From Desulfurococcaceae archaeon (lineage in GTDB: Archaea; Thermoproteota; Thermoprotei_A; Sulfolobales; Desulfurococcaceae), in contig JAPWUD010000014.1 of the NCBI GenBank assembly GCA_028275705.1, positions 1 through 40,026 on the forward strand: a stretch of DNA of 40,026 bases, in the 5' to 3' direction. Positions within the stretch are counted from its first letter, which is position 1; the number at the start of each line of letters is the position of its first letter. Positions 25,706 to 33,722 of the stretch are shown here, piece by piece. The position numbers and the translations under genes are program-made. The notes below the pieces were generated by a model that made no database searches, had not been told where the DNA came from, and saw only the letters and a list, made by a program, of their open reading frames with translations.

Positions 25706-27124
25706 TCATATTCCAAGTATTATTGGTATTATAAAGTACGAGAACAATGTAGCAATAAATACCGAGATAACCATCAATACCACTCCCGCCTTAGCCATTT
25801 CATAGTTTTTAAAGAATCCATAAGAATATGCAATAGCGTTTGGAGGCGTATTCGCTGGTAGAATAAAAGCGAATGTAGAGGCAATACCCGCTGCAACCCC
25901 TCCTATGATCGGGTTTAACCCCACTCCTCGAGCTATAGCTATCCCTAGGGGGACAGCGAGAGATGCTGTAGCGGTTATACTGCAGAACGCGACGACTAAG
26001 AGACTGGAGATCAGGGATATCGCGAAGACTATTGCTATGGGGCTATAGCCGGATAGAGAGTGCATTGCAATTGATGAAAGGAACTCCACAAGGCCAGATT
26101 CACGGAAGCCAGCACCTAGTGCTAGGCCTCCTGCAATCAGGAATAATACTCCCCAATCAACACCCTTACTTACATCATCCCATGTCACTGTACCCACTAC
26201 TGGGAGTATGTGTATCGTTATTACTACCAGTGAGGCAATATACGTCCAGTCCTTCAAAAGTTGTGAGGCGATGGGGTCAATGATCCAGAGTAGTGCAGAA
26301 ACTAGAAACAGTAATAGAGCTTGTAGTCTCCTACCCGTTAACAAGCCAATCTTTCTCGCCTCTAATTCAATTGTTAATCTACCACCCTTCACTACCTCTA
26401 CCTCGGGCTTATACATTGCTATTAGAATAAACCAAGCAATAATTGTTAAAATCAATGCAATTGGAATACCCCAGAGCATCCAAGTAGTGAACCCTATAAC
26501 AACCCCTGTAGACTTCTCAATATTACTTATTGTTATGGGGTTTGGTGGAGTACCAACTGGTGTACCAAGACCACCTATAGTTGCTGCATATGCTATACCA
26601 ATCATCATCGCCTTACCGAGATTCCGGGCTGCCCTTTCTTCGCCAAATAAACCCAACATACCTACACCTATTGGAGCCATTATAGCTGCTGCAGCTGTAT
26701 TTGGAATCCACATTGATAGCGTGGAGGTTGCCAGCATCATTCCTAGAACCACCCTCTCAGCTTTCTCACCCATGAAGCCGAGGAACTTTACACCAATGTA
26801 TCTATCAACGCCATGTCTCGACAGAGAAAGTGCTAGAACTTCACCTGCAAGCATTAACGCAATGACTTTATCAGCAAAGTAGCTATATGCTTTGTCGAAT
26901 GGGAGTATGCCCTCGACAACTAGTAGGAGTATAATTAATACACTCGTTAGTGGAATGGGTATTAACTCTGTAGACCAATAGAAAACTGCTAGAAAAGCGA
27001 TCCATAGGACTCTCCATGCACGGGGATTCAAATTAAGTGGAGGAGGTATTAGCATCGTAAATAATACTATTCCAAAGACAATGGCGATTACAGACACTTT
27101 CTTCAAACCATTGACTCCCTCCAA
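25706..27124 (-). CDS. DASS-family dicarboxylate (divalent anion) transporter
   Basis: 472 residues, about 11-12 membrane helices. The paired family signatures are present: MWIPNTAAAAIMAPIG in the first half (SNT-like clamp), ITATASLAVPLGIAIA, and PANTPPNAIAYSYG near the C-terminus, plus GGLGTPVGTPPNPITI. DASS proteins move succinate, malate, fumarate or sulfate, often with Na+ or by exchange. Lying directly downstream of the fumarate reductase genes, it probably imports C4-dicarboxylates or exchanges them for succinate. The frame begins at TTG 27124; TTG 27106 behind GGAGGG is an alternative. The 148-nt upstream gap holds a TATA-like CTTTTATTTCC, so it may be separately transcribed. Confidence 0.88.
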   Translation of the reverse strand: MEGVNGLKKVSVIAIVFGIVLFTMLIPPPLNLNPRAWRVLWIAFLAVFYWSTELIPIPLTSVLIILLLVVEGILPFDKAYSYFADKVIALMLAGEVLALSLSRHGVDRYIGVKFLGFMGEKAERVVLGMMLATSTLSMWIPNTAAAAIMAPIGVGMLGLFGEERAARNLGKAMMIGIAYAATIGGLGTPVGTPPNPITISNIEKSTGVVIGFTTWMLWGIPIALILTIIAWFILIAMYKPEVEVVKGGRLTIELEARKIGLLTGRRLQALLLFLVSALLWIIDPIASQLLKDWTYIASLVVITIHILPVVGTVTWDDVSKGVDWGVLFLIAGGLALGAGFRESGLVEFLSSIAMHSLSGYSPIAIVFAISLISSLLVVAFCSITATASLAVPLGIAIARGVGLNPIIGGVAAGIASTFAFILPANTPPNAIAYSYGFFKNYEMAKAGVVLMVISVFIATLFSYFIIPIILGI

Positions 27125-27272
27125 TTCCGATCAACACCCATATTGCCTTCAGGAAATAAAAGAGATGGGTTTTAGATTATATGCTTTGATTAATCAATTA
27201 GATTACTGCATGAACTCACTACAATCTCACTGTATGTATCTATGAGGCAAAACTATGGAAAATATACTCTCT

Positions 27273-28928
27273 CTATAACTCTATAATTCTCTTTAAAACA
27301 GCCTCTCCTCTATAATCGGGTAGCAATATTGGGGCTTTCCTCTTCTCAGGGACTCCTATAGATTTTAAGTCAGCTATAAATGACTCAAGGTGCTTCAGAG
27401 ATATTTCTATGACTGTTGTTTCACGAGTTAACTTAGCTGCTTCAATACCGGCTCTACGGCCAAATACAAATATATCTGCTGTTGAGTTACCTACAAGTCT
27501 ATTCCTACCGTGAATTCCACCAGTTACTTCTCCAGCTGCTAGTAATCCCGGTATTGCCTCTCCACTCGGCCTCAGGACATGGGTCCACTCATCTATTAAT
27601 ACACCACCATTTTGATAGTGTAGTGTTGGATACGTTAGTATTGGCTCTTGTGTTATATCTATTCCATGCCTCATGAACATCCTGTAGAGGGCCGGTATCT
27701 CCCTCTTTATTGTTCCAGGCCCCTTCAACACCTCTATTAAGGGTGTATCAAGCCAAACACCACAAGTTCCAGTAGGAGTCAATACACCCCTCCCCTCAAC
27801 GCACTCTCTTATAATGGCAGACGCCACAACATCTCTTGGCTCTAGCTCATATATAAACCTCTCACCCTTCACGTTTAGCAATTGACCACCAATACTTCTC
27901 GTTTTCTCAGGGATTAATTCACCGAGTATTGCCTCAGGCCATGCAACCCCTGTAGGGTGATACTGCAGGGTATCTAAGTCAACGAGCCCAGCTCCGACTC
28001 TATATGCTAATACTAGTCCATCACCAGTAGCACCGTAGTGGTTTGTAGTTGGGAAGCCGGCTATGTGTAGTCTACCCAATCCCCCAGTTGCTAAAACCAC
28101 TACTTTACTCCTCGCGATCTTGTACTCCTTCGTGTCTAGATTATACAGGATAGCTCCACTAACACCCCCTGTACTAGGATTAGTCAGCAACTCCACAGCA
28201 GGATGGAACTCGAGAATTTGTACACCGAGAGACCTAACCTCGTCTTTTAAAACCCTCATAACCTCTAGCCCTGTATAGTCTCCGCTACAGTGTAGCCTTG
28301 CTCTTGTAGCACCACCACCAGGTAGCCTCTCTAAATCATCCCCTACTCTACTCCACCTCACACCTAGATCCTCAAGCCACCTAATAATGAATGGTGCCTC
28401 CTCAGCCAGCACTTTCACGAGCTTTGGATTATTAGTGAAGTGCGCTCCAGCAATAGTGTCCAGGAAGTGTATTATTGGATTATCATCGGGGCCTGTAGCA
28501 GCCTGTGTACCGCTCTGGTACTTTATCGTATTACTATCTCCAAGTCTCAGTTTTGTAGCAATAATTATTCTCGACGGATCCAAACCACTCCTCACAGCCC
28601 ACCATGCTGCAGCAAGCCCTGCTCCACCAGATCCTATAATGAGGACGTCGGCGTCGTAGTCTACATTGGTTAAGTCAACGTCTCCGGGCTTTACAATAGG
28701 CCATGATTCGAGTATGTCTGCTATAACACTATAGACAACTAGTCCTTTACTAACGCCAATTCTAAGCGGCCTCTTTAACTCAGGCTTGTAGTCCGGGTGC
28801 CATGCCTTGACGAGGTTCTCCCTCTCCTCAAGCGTCAACCTCCTGGGAGCCGGGGCCTTTAATCTATCCCTACGTGTATCCTCAACGACCTGTATTAACT
28901 TCCTAACCTCTGGTGGATAGCCACTCAT
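27273..28928 (-). CDS. tfrA: Fumarate reductase flavoprotein subunit (TfrA/SdhA-like)
   Basis: 551 residues. The FAD site is DVLIIGSGGAGLAAA at 94-108. Active-site motifs are QYHPTG (322-327), the proton-shuttle Arg365 region EPRDVVAS, HYQNGG (437-442) and GEVTGGIHGRNRLVGNS (466-482). It interconverts fumarate and succinate. Two features are unusual. About 90 residues precede the FAD fold (with HPDYKPEL at 44-51). In addition, the SHT segment that binds FAD covalently in SdhA/FrdA is SNT (132-134) here, so FAD should be non-covalent, as known for thiol:fumarate reductase TfrA. ATG follows GAGGTG at 6 nt, 3 nt after tfrB. Succinate oxidation is the alternative direction. Confidence 0.87.
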   Translation of the reverse strand: MSGYPPEVRKLIQVVEDTRRDRLKAPAPRRLTLEERENLVKAWHPDYKPELKRPLRIGVSKGLVVYSVIADILESWPIVKPGDVDLTNVDYDADVLIIGSGGAGLAAAWWAVRSGLDPSRIIIATKLRLGDSNTIKYQSGTQAATGPDDNPIIHFLDTIAGAHFTNNPKLVKVLAEEAPFIIRWLEDLGVRWSRVGDDLERLPGGGATRARLHCSGDYTGLEVMRVLKDEVRSLGVQILEFHPAVELLTNPSTGGVSGAILYNLDTKEYKIARSKVVVLATGGLGRLHIAGFPTTNHYGATGDGLVLAYRVGAGLVDLDTLQYHPTGVAWPEAILGELIPEKTRSIGGQLLNVKGERFIYELEPRDVVASAIIRECVEGRGVLTPTGTCGVWLDTPLIEVLKGPGTIKREIPALYRMFMRHGIDITQEPILTYPTLHYQNGGVLIDEWTHVLRPSGEAIPGLLAAGEVTGGIHGRNRLVGNSTADIFVFGRRAGIEAAKLTRETTVIEISLKHLESFIADLKSIGVPEKRKAPILLPDYRGEAVLKRIIEL

Positions 28929-28931
28929 ATA

Positions 28932-29645
28932 CTACACCTCTAAATCCCCTGGTAATCGACCAGTTTTTAAGTACTCATCATAGATCTTCCTCAACGAGCC
29001 AGGATCCATTGACAACAATTTTGCAAATGCATTGTTAAATCTACCGCTCTCTATTTCCTTCACCCGCTGCTCCACACTCCTAGATCTAGGCATATAATAC
29101 ACACCTACAATTCTACCAACGAGTCTAAATACAGCTGGATGCCTAATCTCCGCTGGACACCTGAGACTACATAGTCCGCATGCAATGCAGTCAAATGTCA
29201 ACTCAGCTGCTTTCCTCAAATCCCCCCGTAGAATAGCTTGGATAGCATCCATTGGACTGAGGCCTTGAGGGCATGCCTTTGAGCAGGCATTACAGCTGAC
29301 ACACCTAGAGATCTCTGGGTATAGTTTTAACACATAGCCTGCATCGGGCTTCAACTCCTCCCTGCGTGGAACATACTCAACTAGTGGTACATATGGTATT
29401 AGACTAATATACATTCCATCCTCAACTGGTGTTTGACAGGCTAACCCTACTCTAATCTTGTAGTCGCCTGGTAGCCTGTAAACTACTGGACATGCACCGC
29501 AGAAGCCGCCTCTACAGCCAGAGCCCCTTGTGAATCTAAATCCAGCGTATTCAAGGGCTTTCATTATTGTTAATCCATGTGGGACGCTGTATGCTTCTCC
29601 ATTGAAGAAGATAGTTATGTATCTACGTAGAGGCGCTTGACTCAT
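28932..29645 (-). CDS. tfrB: Fumarate reductase iron-sulfur subunit (TfrB/SdhB-like)
   Basis: 237 residues. An N-terminal plant-type [2Fe-2S] domain has Cys44, 49, 52 and 70. A ferredoxin-like domain with two [4Fe-4S] sites follows, Cys115/118/121/125 and Cys153/156/159/163. It passes electrons to the flavoprotein. Two complete [4Fe-4S] motifs resemble TfrB rather than SdhB, which has [3Fe-4S] and [4Fe-4S]. TfrB of methanogens carries a C-terminal HdrB-like CCG region; here that region is missing and an HdrB gene lies just upstream. No membrane anchor gene is present. ATG is used with GGGG 7 nt upstream, and a TATA-like TTTTTAAAT at 29688-29696 suggests an internal promoter. Confidence 0.85.
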   Translation of the reverse strand: MSQAPLRRYITIFFNGEAYSVPHGLTIMKALEYAGFRFTRGSGCRGGFCGACPVVYRLPGDYKIRVGLACQTPVEDGMYISLIPYVPLVEYVPRREELKPDAGYVLKLYPEISRCVSCNACSKACPQGLSPMDAIQAILRGDLRKAAELTFDCIACGLCSLRCPAEIRHPAVFRLVGRIVGVYYMPRSRSVEQRVKEIESGRFNNAFAKLLSMDPGSLRKIYDEYLKTGRLPGDLEV

Positions 29646-29687
29646 GAATAACCCCTATTAAATCTAATTAACCGCTCGAATATAAGC

Positions 29688-29696
29688 ATTTAAAAA
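29688..29696 (-). promoter_or_regulatory. Possible internal promoter before tfrB
   Basis: TTTTTAAAT on the minus strand lies 43-51 nt before the tfrB ATG, in the longest gap (61 nt) inside the array. The predicted start near 29666 gives a leader of about 20 nt. Confidence 0.35.
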
Positions 29697-29706
29697 CAAC
29701 ACTTGA

Positions 29707-30519
29707 TCACCCTTGTAAAGCCCGGAGTGGTAGCTCTAACACTCCAAGCGCGTGTGCAATGAGCTCAGATAAGTGCATAGCCCTGAGATCAGTGTACTTC
29801 CTAAGGTTTGAGAGACAAAGTGGACAAGGTGTTACAACAATACTTGCTCCTGAATCCACAATTGCTCGAGCTATTTTACCCGTGTTCCTAGCAACTATAC
29901 TGGGCTCCAATATTGAGTGGAATGAACCACAGCAATAGGACTTCAATGGATAATCCACAGGCTCTGCACCAAGCTCCCTCAGAATACTCTCCACTAAGAC
30001 TGGCTTATCTGGATTATCCAAGGCAACTGCTCTCGGTCTTAAAAGCATGCACCCATAATACACTGCTACTTTGAGGCCGCTCAACCTCCTCCTCGCGAGT
30101 TTAGATAGATCAGATCTACTCTCATATAGAACCTCCACGAAGTGCGCTACTCTCAGTCCACCCCTATAAGGTTCAACCTCGTCTTTGAGGTATTCTACAA
30201 CTCTCCTGTAGATATCTGGCTTCGTTGAGTATAGTTTCTCCGCTTGCTTTAGCGTATTGTAGCAGAATGGACAGAGTGTCACAATGGTATCGCCCTCCGT
30301 CTCCCTCTTTTGTTGAATGGCCTTGGATAGAGTTCTAATTGATGAAACATACTTAACGTGGTCTAAACTCGTTGAACCTGGATATCCACCACAGCAATAC
30401 CAATCCCTCAACTCCACTACTCTATAGCCAAGTGCTTCTAAGACAGCTATTCCAGCTCTCTCGGCCTCTGGGTAGTCTCTCTTCAAGCTACAGCCCGGGT
30501 AGTATAGGAGTGTCTTCAT
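29707..30519 (-). CDS. hdrB: HdrB-like CCG-domain iron-sulfur protein
   Basis: 270 residues with two complete CCG domains. Domain 1 has Cys10, Cys42-Cys43 and Cys83/Cys86; domain 2 has Cys157, Cys196-Cys197 and Cys232/Cys235. In HdrB each such set binds a non-cubane [4Fe-4S] cluster that reduces a disulfide; related domains occur in TfrB and archaeal SdhE. It is soluble. Next to tfrB it may act as the missing C-terminal part of TfrB, linking HdrC to fumarate reductase, rather than as a heterodisulfide reductase. ATG follows GGGGTGA at 6 nt, 6 nt after hdrC. Confidence 0.87.
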   Translation of the reverse strand: MKTLLYYPGCSLKRDYPEAERAGIAVLEALGYRVVELRDWYCCGGYPGSTSLDHVKYVSSIRTLSKAIQQKRETEGDTIVTLCPFCYNTLKQAEKLYSTKPDIYRRVVEYLKDEVEPYRGGLRVAHFVEVLYESRSDLSKLARRRLSGLKVAVYYGCMLLRPRAVALDNPDKPVLVESILRELGAEPVDYPLKSYCCGSFHSILEPSIVARNTGKIARAIVDSGASIVVTPCPLCLSNLRKYTDLRAMHLSELIAHALGVLELPLRALQG

Positions 30520-30525
30520 AGTGTA

Positions 30526-30900
30526 TCACCCCGTGTTCCTCCTCGAGTATACAACGAGTTGAATAGTTGGTGTGCTCTCATCTATTGCAAGCTCACTATA
30601 CTTCTTCAATTCAACACCATTTTTGAGTGCAATCATCCTCAACGCCTCGATTACTAATCCTGGTGCAACATCCCTTGGACACTTATCAACACAAGCCATG
30701 CAACCGACGCAAATCCATATAGACTTAACACTAGCTAAGTCAATGTCGCCTCTCTGAGCCCTCCTCACTAAAGCTGCTGGGTGTACATCCATAAAGCTCG
30801 ACACTGGGCATACTGCAGTGCATAGTCCACACTGCATGCAAGCCGCTACTTCTCTCCCAATATACTCCCTAATGTACTCCCTCAACTCAAATCCAGTCAT
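30526..30900 (-). CDS. hdrC: HdrC-like bis-[4Fe-4S] protein
   Basis: 124 residues from ATG 30900. Two ferredoxin motifs, Cys21/24/27/31 in CMQCGLCTAVCP and Cys64/67/70/74 in CVGCMACVDKCP, carry electrons from HdrA to HdrB. It is soluble, short and without membrane segments, like cytoplasmic HdrC. The frame extends upstream to 30915 over the mvhA stop. ATG 30900 is chosen because GGTGGGG lies about 6 nt upstream. hdrB follows after 6 nt. Confidence 0.88.
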   Translation of the reverse strand: MTGFELREYIREYIGREVAACMQCGLCTAVCPVSSFMDVHPAALVRRAQRGDIDLASVKSIWICVGCMACVDKCPRDVAPGLVIEALRMIALKNGVELKKYSELAIDESTPTIQLVVYSRRNTG

Positions 30901-30902
30901 CT

Positions 30903-32366
30903 TCAACCCCACCACAATACCTCACCCTCTTCACTTACAACCATAAGAGTGAATGATACAGGCTGAGAGTGTCCATTAATCCTCAATACGTGTGTTGCAC
31001 AGCTATTGCATGGGTCGTAAGCCCTAATCATCGACTCCATTATGGCTATTGTCTCGCGGCTCGGCTCTCCCTTTGATCTAATCTCCTCCACTAGTCTACC
31101 CGACACCTTGGTCAAGTTTGTATTTATAGCCATGTTGTTTATCGTAGTTGGAGTTATAACTCTAGCACTCGTAGCGATCAATTCTCCATTACCCGTATAG
31201 TCGTGTATGAGAATACCGCGGGGGGCTTCCAGAACCCCTATTCCCCTCTCAACTGGAGAACCCGTAATGTTGACTAATCCACCCTCATATAACTCTGGTT
31301 TATCCATAATCTCCCTCATCATCTCTATGCAGTGGATTATCTCCACTAATCTAGCCCAGTGTGCATATAGGAGGTTAGATATTGGCTTTCCACCAGCATA
31401 CTCCACTAACTCCCCATACTCTAAGCTAGCTTTCTCACCTCTAACTCTACTAGATACATTAATCCTAGCGAGTGGGCCGACAAGGATCGTTGACTCCTCA
31501 CTAAACAACTTAAACCCAGCTTGCTTATAGTATGGTAGAGTTGCATAATTCCACGGAACTGTAGCCTCACCAATTAAATCACTATACTTTGAGTTATCCG
31601 CGATCTCTGCAACAACCCTTCCCTTAGAGTCAATGAGCCTTAAGGCCCCATCGTACAGCTCTAAATCACCACCCGATACAAGACCCAGGTTATATGCCTT
31701 TAAGTCAAATTCACCTCTCTCAGCGAGCTTCCTCAATAAACCACTGTAAACCACCCTGTCTTTGAAGAACTCATGCAACTTCATAGTCAAATCGCTTATC
31801 TCACCAAGGATCTTCTCGGCCTCGGCAATTTCATCCCTATTGAAACCCCTCGTCACACCACCTGGTACAACAAAACCCCCATGCTGAATTTTACCAACAA
31901 GCTTCTTCTCTAGAACCTTGAATAGACTACGCGTCTTTAAGGCAGCCTCGACGAGCCCTGGGTTCTTAGCGAGGAGTTTAGATATGTCTCGCTGCATCTC
32001 ACCCCATAACGTTACATCTGGTAGCCCAATAAATGCAAAGTGTAGTAGGTGGCTATCTAGTACTTGGATGTAGTTTACTAGTTTCCTCACTAGAGTAGAT
32101 CTCGGTGTCGGCCTGCGCCCGAATACCACATCAATAGCTTTACCCGATGCTAAGTGGTGGGACCAACTGCACACACCACATATAGCTGACATAATTCTTG
32201 GCAATTCCTCCATTTTCCTACCAATTGCGAGCTTCTCGAAGCCCCTGAACTCCATGATCTGGTATACTGCCCTAATGTCTCTATCGCCAGTCACTATGAC
32301 TACTCTCGCTACACCCTCGACTAGGGTTACGGGGTCTAGTACTCTATATAATCTATACTCACTCAC
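30903..32366 (-). CDS. mvhA: NiFe hydrogenase large subunit (MvhA-type, group 3)
   Basis: 487 residues. The NiFe ligands are Cys63/Cys66 in CGVCSWSH and Cys453/Cys456 in DPCNSCATH. The protein continues 28 residues past His459, a C-terminal peptide that a maturation protease should remove; no such gene is in the window. VEGVARV at 16-22 supplies the conserved Glu17. The Arg usually found two residues before the first Cys is Ala61 here. No membrane segment. The GTG start overlaps the mvhG stop (GTGA), with GGGTGGC upstream, showing tight coupling. Its place beside mvhG, mvhD and hdrA identifies it as the Mvh type rather than F420-reducing. Confidence 0.9.
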   Translation of the reverse strand: MSEYRLYRVLDPVTLVEGVARVVIVTGDRDIRAVYQIMEFRGFEKLAIGRKMEELPRIMSAICGVCSWSHHLASGKAIDVVFGRRPTPRSTLVRKLVNYIQVLDSHLLHFAFIGLPDVTLWGEMQRDISKLLAKNPGLVEAALKTRSLFKVLEKKLVGKIQHGGFVVPGGVTRGFNRDEIAEAEKILGEISDLTMKLHEFFKDRVVYSGLLRKLAERGEFDLKAYNLGLVSGGDLELYDGALRLIDSKGRVVAEIADNSKYSDLIGEATVPWNYATLPYYKQAGFKLFSEESTILVGPLARINVSSRVRGEKASLEYGELVEYAGGKPISNLLYAHWARLVEIIHCIEMMREIMDKPELYEGGLVNITGSPVERGIGVLEAPRGILIHDYTGNGELIATSARVITPTTINNMAINTNLTKVSGRLVEEIRSKGEPSRETIAIMESMIRAYDPCNSCATHVLRINGHSQPVSFTLMVVSEEGEVLWWG

Positions 32367-33325
32367 TTCAAGCCACCCTTCTTCAACTCTCTGAGTTTAT
32401 AAAGCATTGACTTCCTCAGAGTATACCTATAGAATGTTCCAATGTAGTCTCTTAATTTATCAATCTCCCTAGTGAGGCCCGGCTCTAACAGCGACTTCTC
32501 CGAGTCAACGAGTAGTATTGACCCAATACTCGATATCATTGAAACCCCACTATCTCCACCCCACTCCAATGGGCCTCCGCAGCCAGTGCATGGATAGTTT
32601 GTCTTAATGCAGCTGTGGTCACATATATTCCTCGTAGCTGGACCCATACACAGTATACCCTGTTCTAGGAAGCACTTCTTGTCATCTAATTCAACCTCGT
32701 GTAGTCTGTAAATCCCCGGCATCTTGATCTTAGTGGTCTTGGGGTTTCTCGGGCACTTATTACACAGTGACTCGGGGTCTCCGAGTAGTATTGGCTTATG
32801 CTCTATTTCACCCTTCACAGCGTACTCTATTAGCTGCTCTAGGAGTTGATCAAGGACTTTACCTGATGGTGGGCAACCAGGTGCGAGAATGTCTGGTTCA
32901 ACTACATCTGTGTACGCCATGTATGGAATGAGTTGAGGTAATCCCAGTGAGTCCCCCTGTATCCAATGGTCTGACTTGCCCATGTTTACTTTGTAGACCT
33001 CAAGTGGTGATGATAATGAGTTTAATCCAGGTATTCCACCATAGACACTGCACGTCCCCAGAGCCACCTTAACTCTAGACTTACTCGACAACTTCCTCGC
33101 TAATTCATACTCCTCACTCGTTGATACTCCACCCATGTAGATTAATGCGTCGATCTCCTCTACAGCCTCGAGATCAGACAGCTTCCTGTCTATGGCGATG
33201 GGCCAGTAGACTATCTCATAGTATTTTAAAACATCGAGTAGTTTCTCCCCTACACTAGCTAATGCTACATCGCATCCTCCACATATAGCACCAGGTATTA
33301 CTGCTAGTTTAAGCACGGCTCCCAC
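32363..33325 (-). CDS. mvhG: NiFe hydrogenase small subunit (MvhG-type)
   Basis: 320 residues. The proximal cluster ligands are Cys15, Cys18 in CGGC, Cys92 in GTCSVYGG and Cys151 in PGCPP. Further cysteines at 188, 191, 218, 226, 235, 239, 246 and 249 supply two more clusters. There is no Tat signal or membrane anchor, so the enzyme is cytoplasmic. The frame starts at GTG 33325 inside mvhD. GGGTGG fits GTG 33316 better (spacing about 5), so three residues may be absent. It overlaps mvhA by 4 nt. Confidence 0.9.
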   Translation of the reverse strand: MGAVLKLAVIPGAICGGCDVALASVGEKLLDVLKYYEIVYWPIAIDRKLSDLEAVEEIDALIYMGGVSTSEEYELARKLSSKSRVKVALGTCSVYGGIPGLNSLSSPLEVYKVNMGKSDHWIQGDSLGLPQLIPYMAYTDVVEPDILAPGCPPSGKVLDQLLEQLIEYAVKGEIEHKPILLGDPESLCNKCPRNPKTTKIKMPGIYRLHEVELDDKKCFLEQGILCMGPATRNICDHSCIKTNYPCTGCGGPLEWGGDSGVSMISSIGSILLVDSEKSLLEPGLTREIDKLRDYIGTFYRYTLRKSMLYKLRELKKGGLK

Positions 33326-33722
33326 CCATTGGGCCGAGTCTCCTAACTTCCTCTACAAATTCATTAACAACCCTCACGAGTTTTGGAGCCTCTGTAGCAC
33401 TAATCCACTCTAATCTAACTCTCTCAGGCTCAACTCCTACTTCAGCAAGCATTTTCCTCAACATGTATACTCGTTTAAACGCCTTGAAGTTCCCTGATGA
33501 GTAGTGGCAGTCGTTTGGAGTGTGGCATCCACCAATTAAGACGCCGTCTGCACCATTAAGAAACGCGCTGACCACTAGCTGTGGGTCGATTCTACCAGTG
33601 CAAGGGACTATTATAGGGACTATGTTTGGATCGTATCTAAGCCTCATAACACCAGCTGTTTCAGCTGCTGAACCAGCACACCACTTACAGAAGAATGCAA
33701 TTATTCTAGGCCTCCAGGACAA
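33309..33722 (-). CDS. mvhD: MvhD-type [2Fe-2S] electron adaptor
   Basis: 137 residues. Conserved cysteines at 12 and 15 (FCKWC), 41 (VPCTGR), 66 and 72 (GGCHTPNDCHY) match MvhD, which carries electrons from the hydrogenase to HdrA. The TTG start at 33720-33722 begins 1 nt... directly next to the hdrA stop at 33723, with GGTGGG in the final hdrA codons as ribosome site. It overlaps mvhG by up to 17 nt. All four neighbours are Hdr/Mvh subunits. Confidence 0.92.
   Translation of the reverse strand: MSWRPRIIAFFCKWCAGSAAETAGVMRLRYDPNIVPIIVPCTGRIDPQLVVSAFLNGADGVLIGGCHTPNDCHYSSGNFKAFKRVYMLRKMLAEVGVEPERVRLEWISATEAPKLVRVVNEFVEEVRRLGPMGGSRA

Noticed and set aside
26208-26882. A 224-codon plus-strand frame inside the DASS gene
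   Set aside because: It is antisense to a clear membrane transporter and has no family features; a shadow of the real gene.
28932-30519. Reading hdrB-tfrB-tfrA as a membrane succinate dehydrogenase with SdhE
   Set aside because: No SdhC/SdhD anchor or quinone-site gene is present and the genes sit beside mvh/hdr; kept only as a minor alternative.
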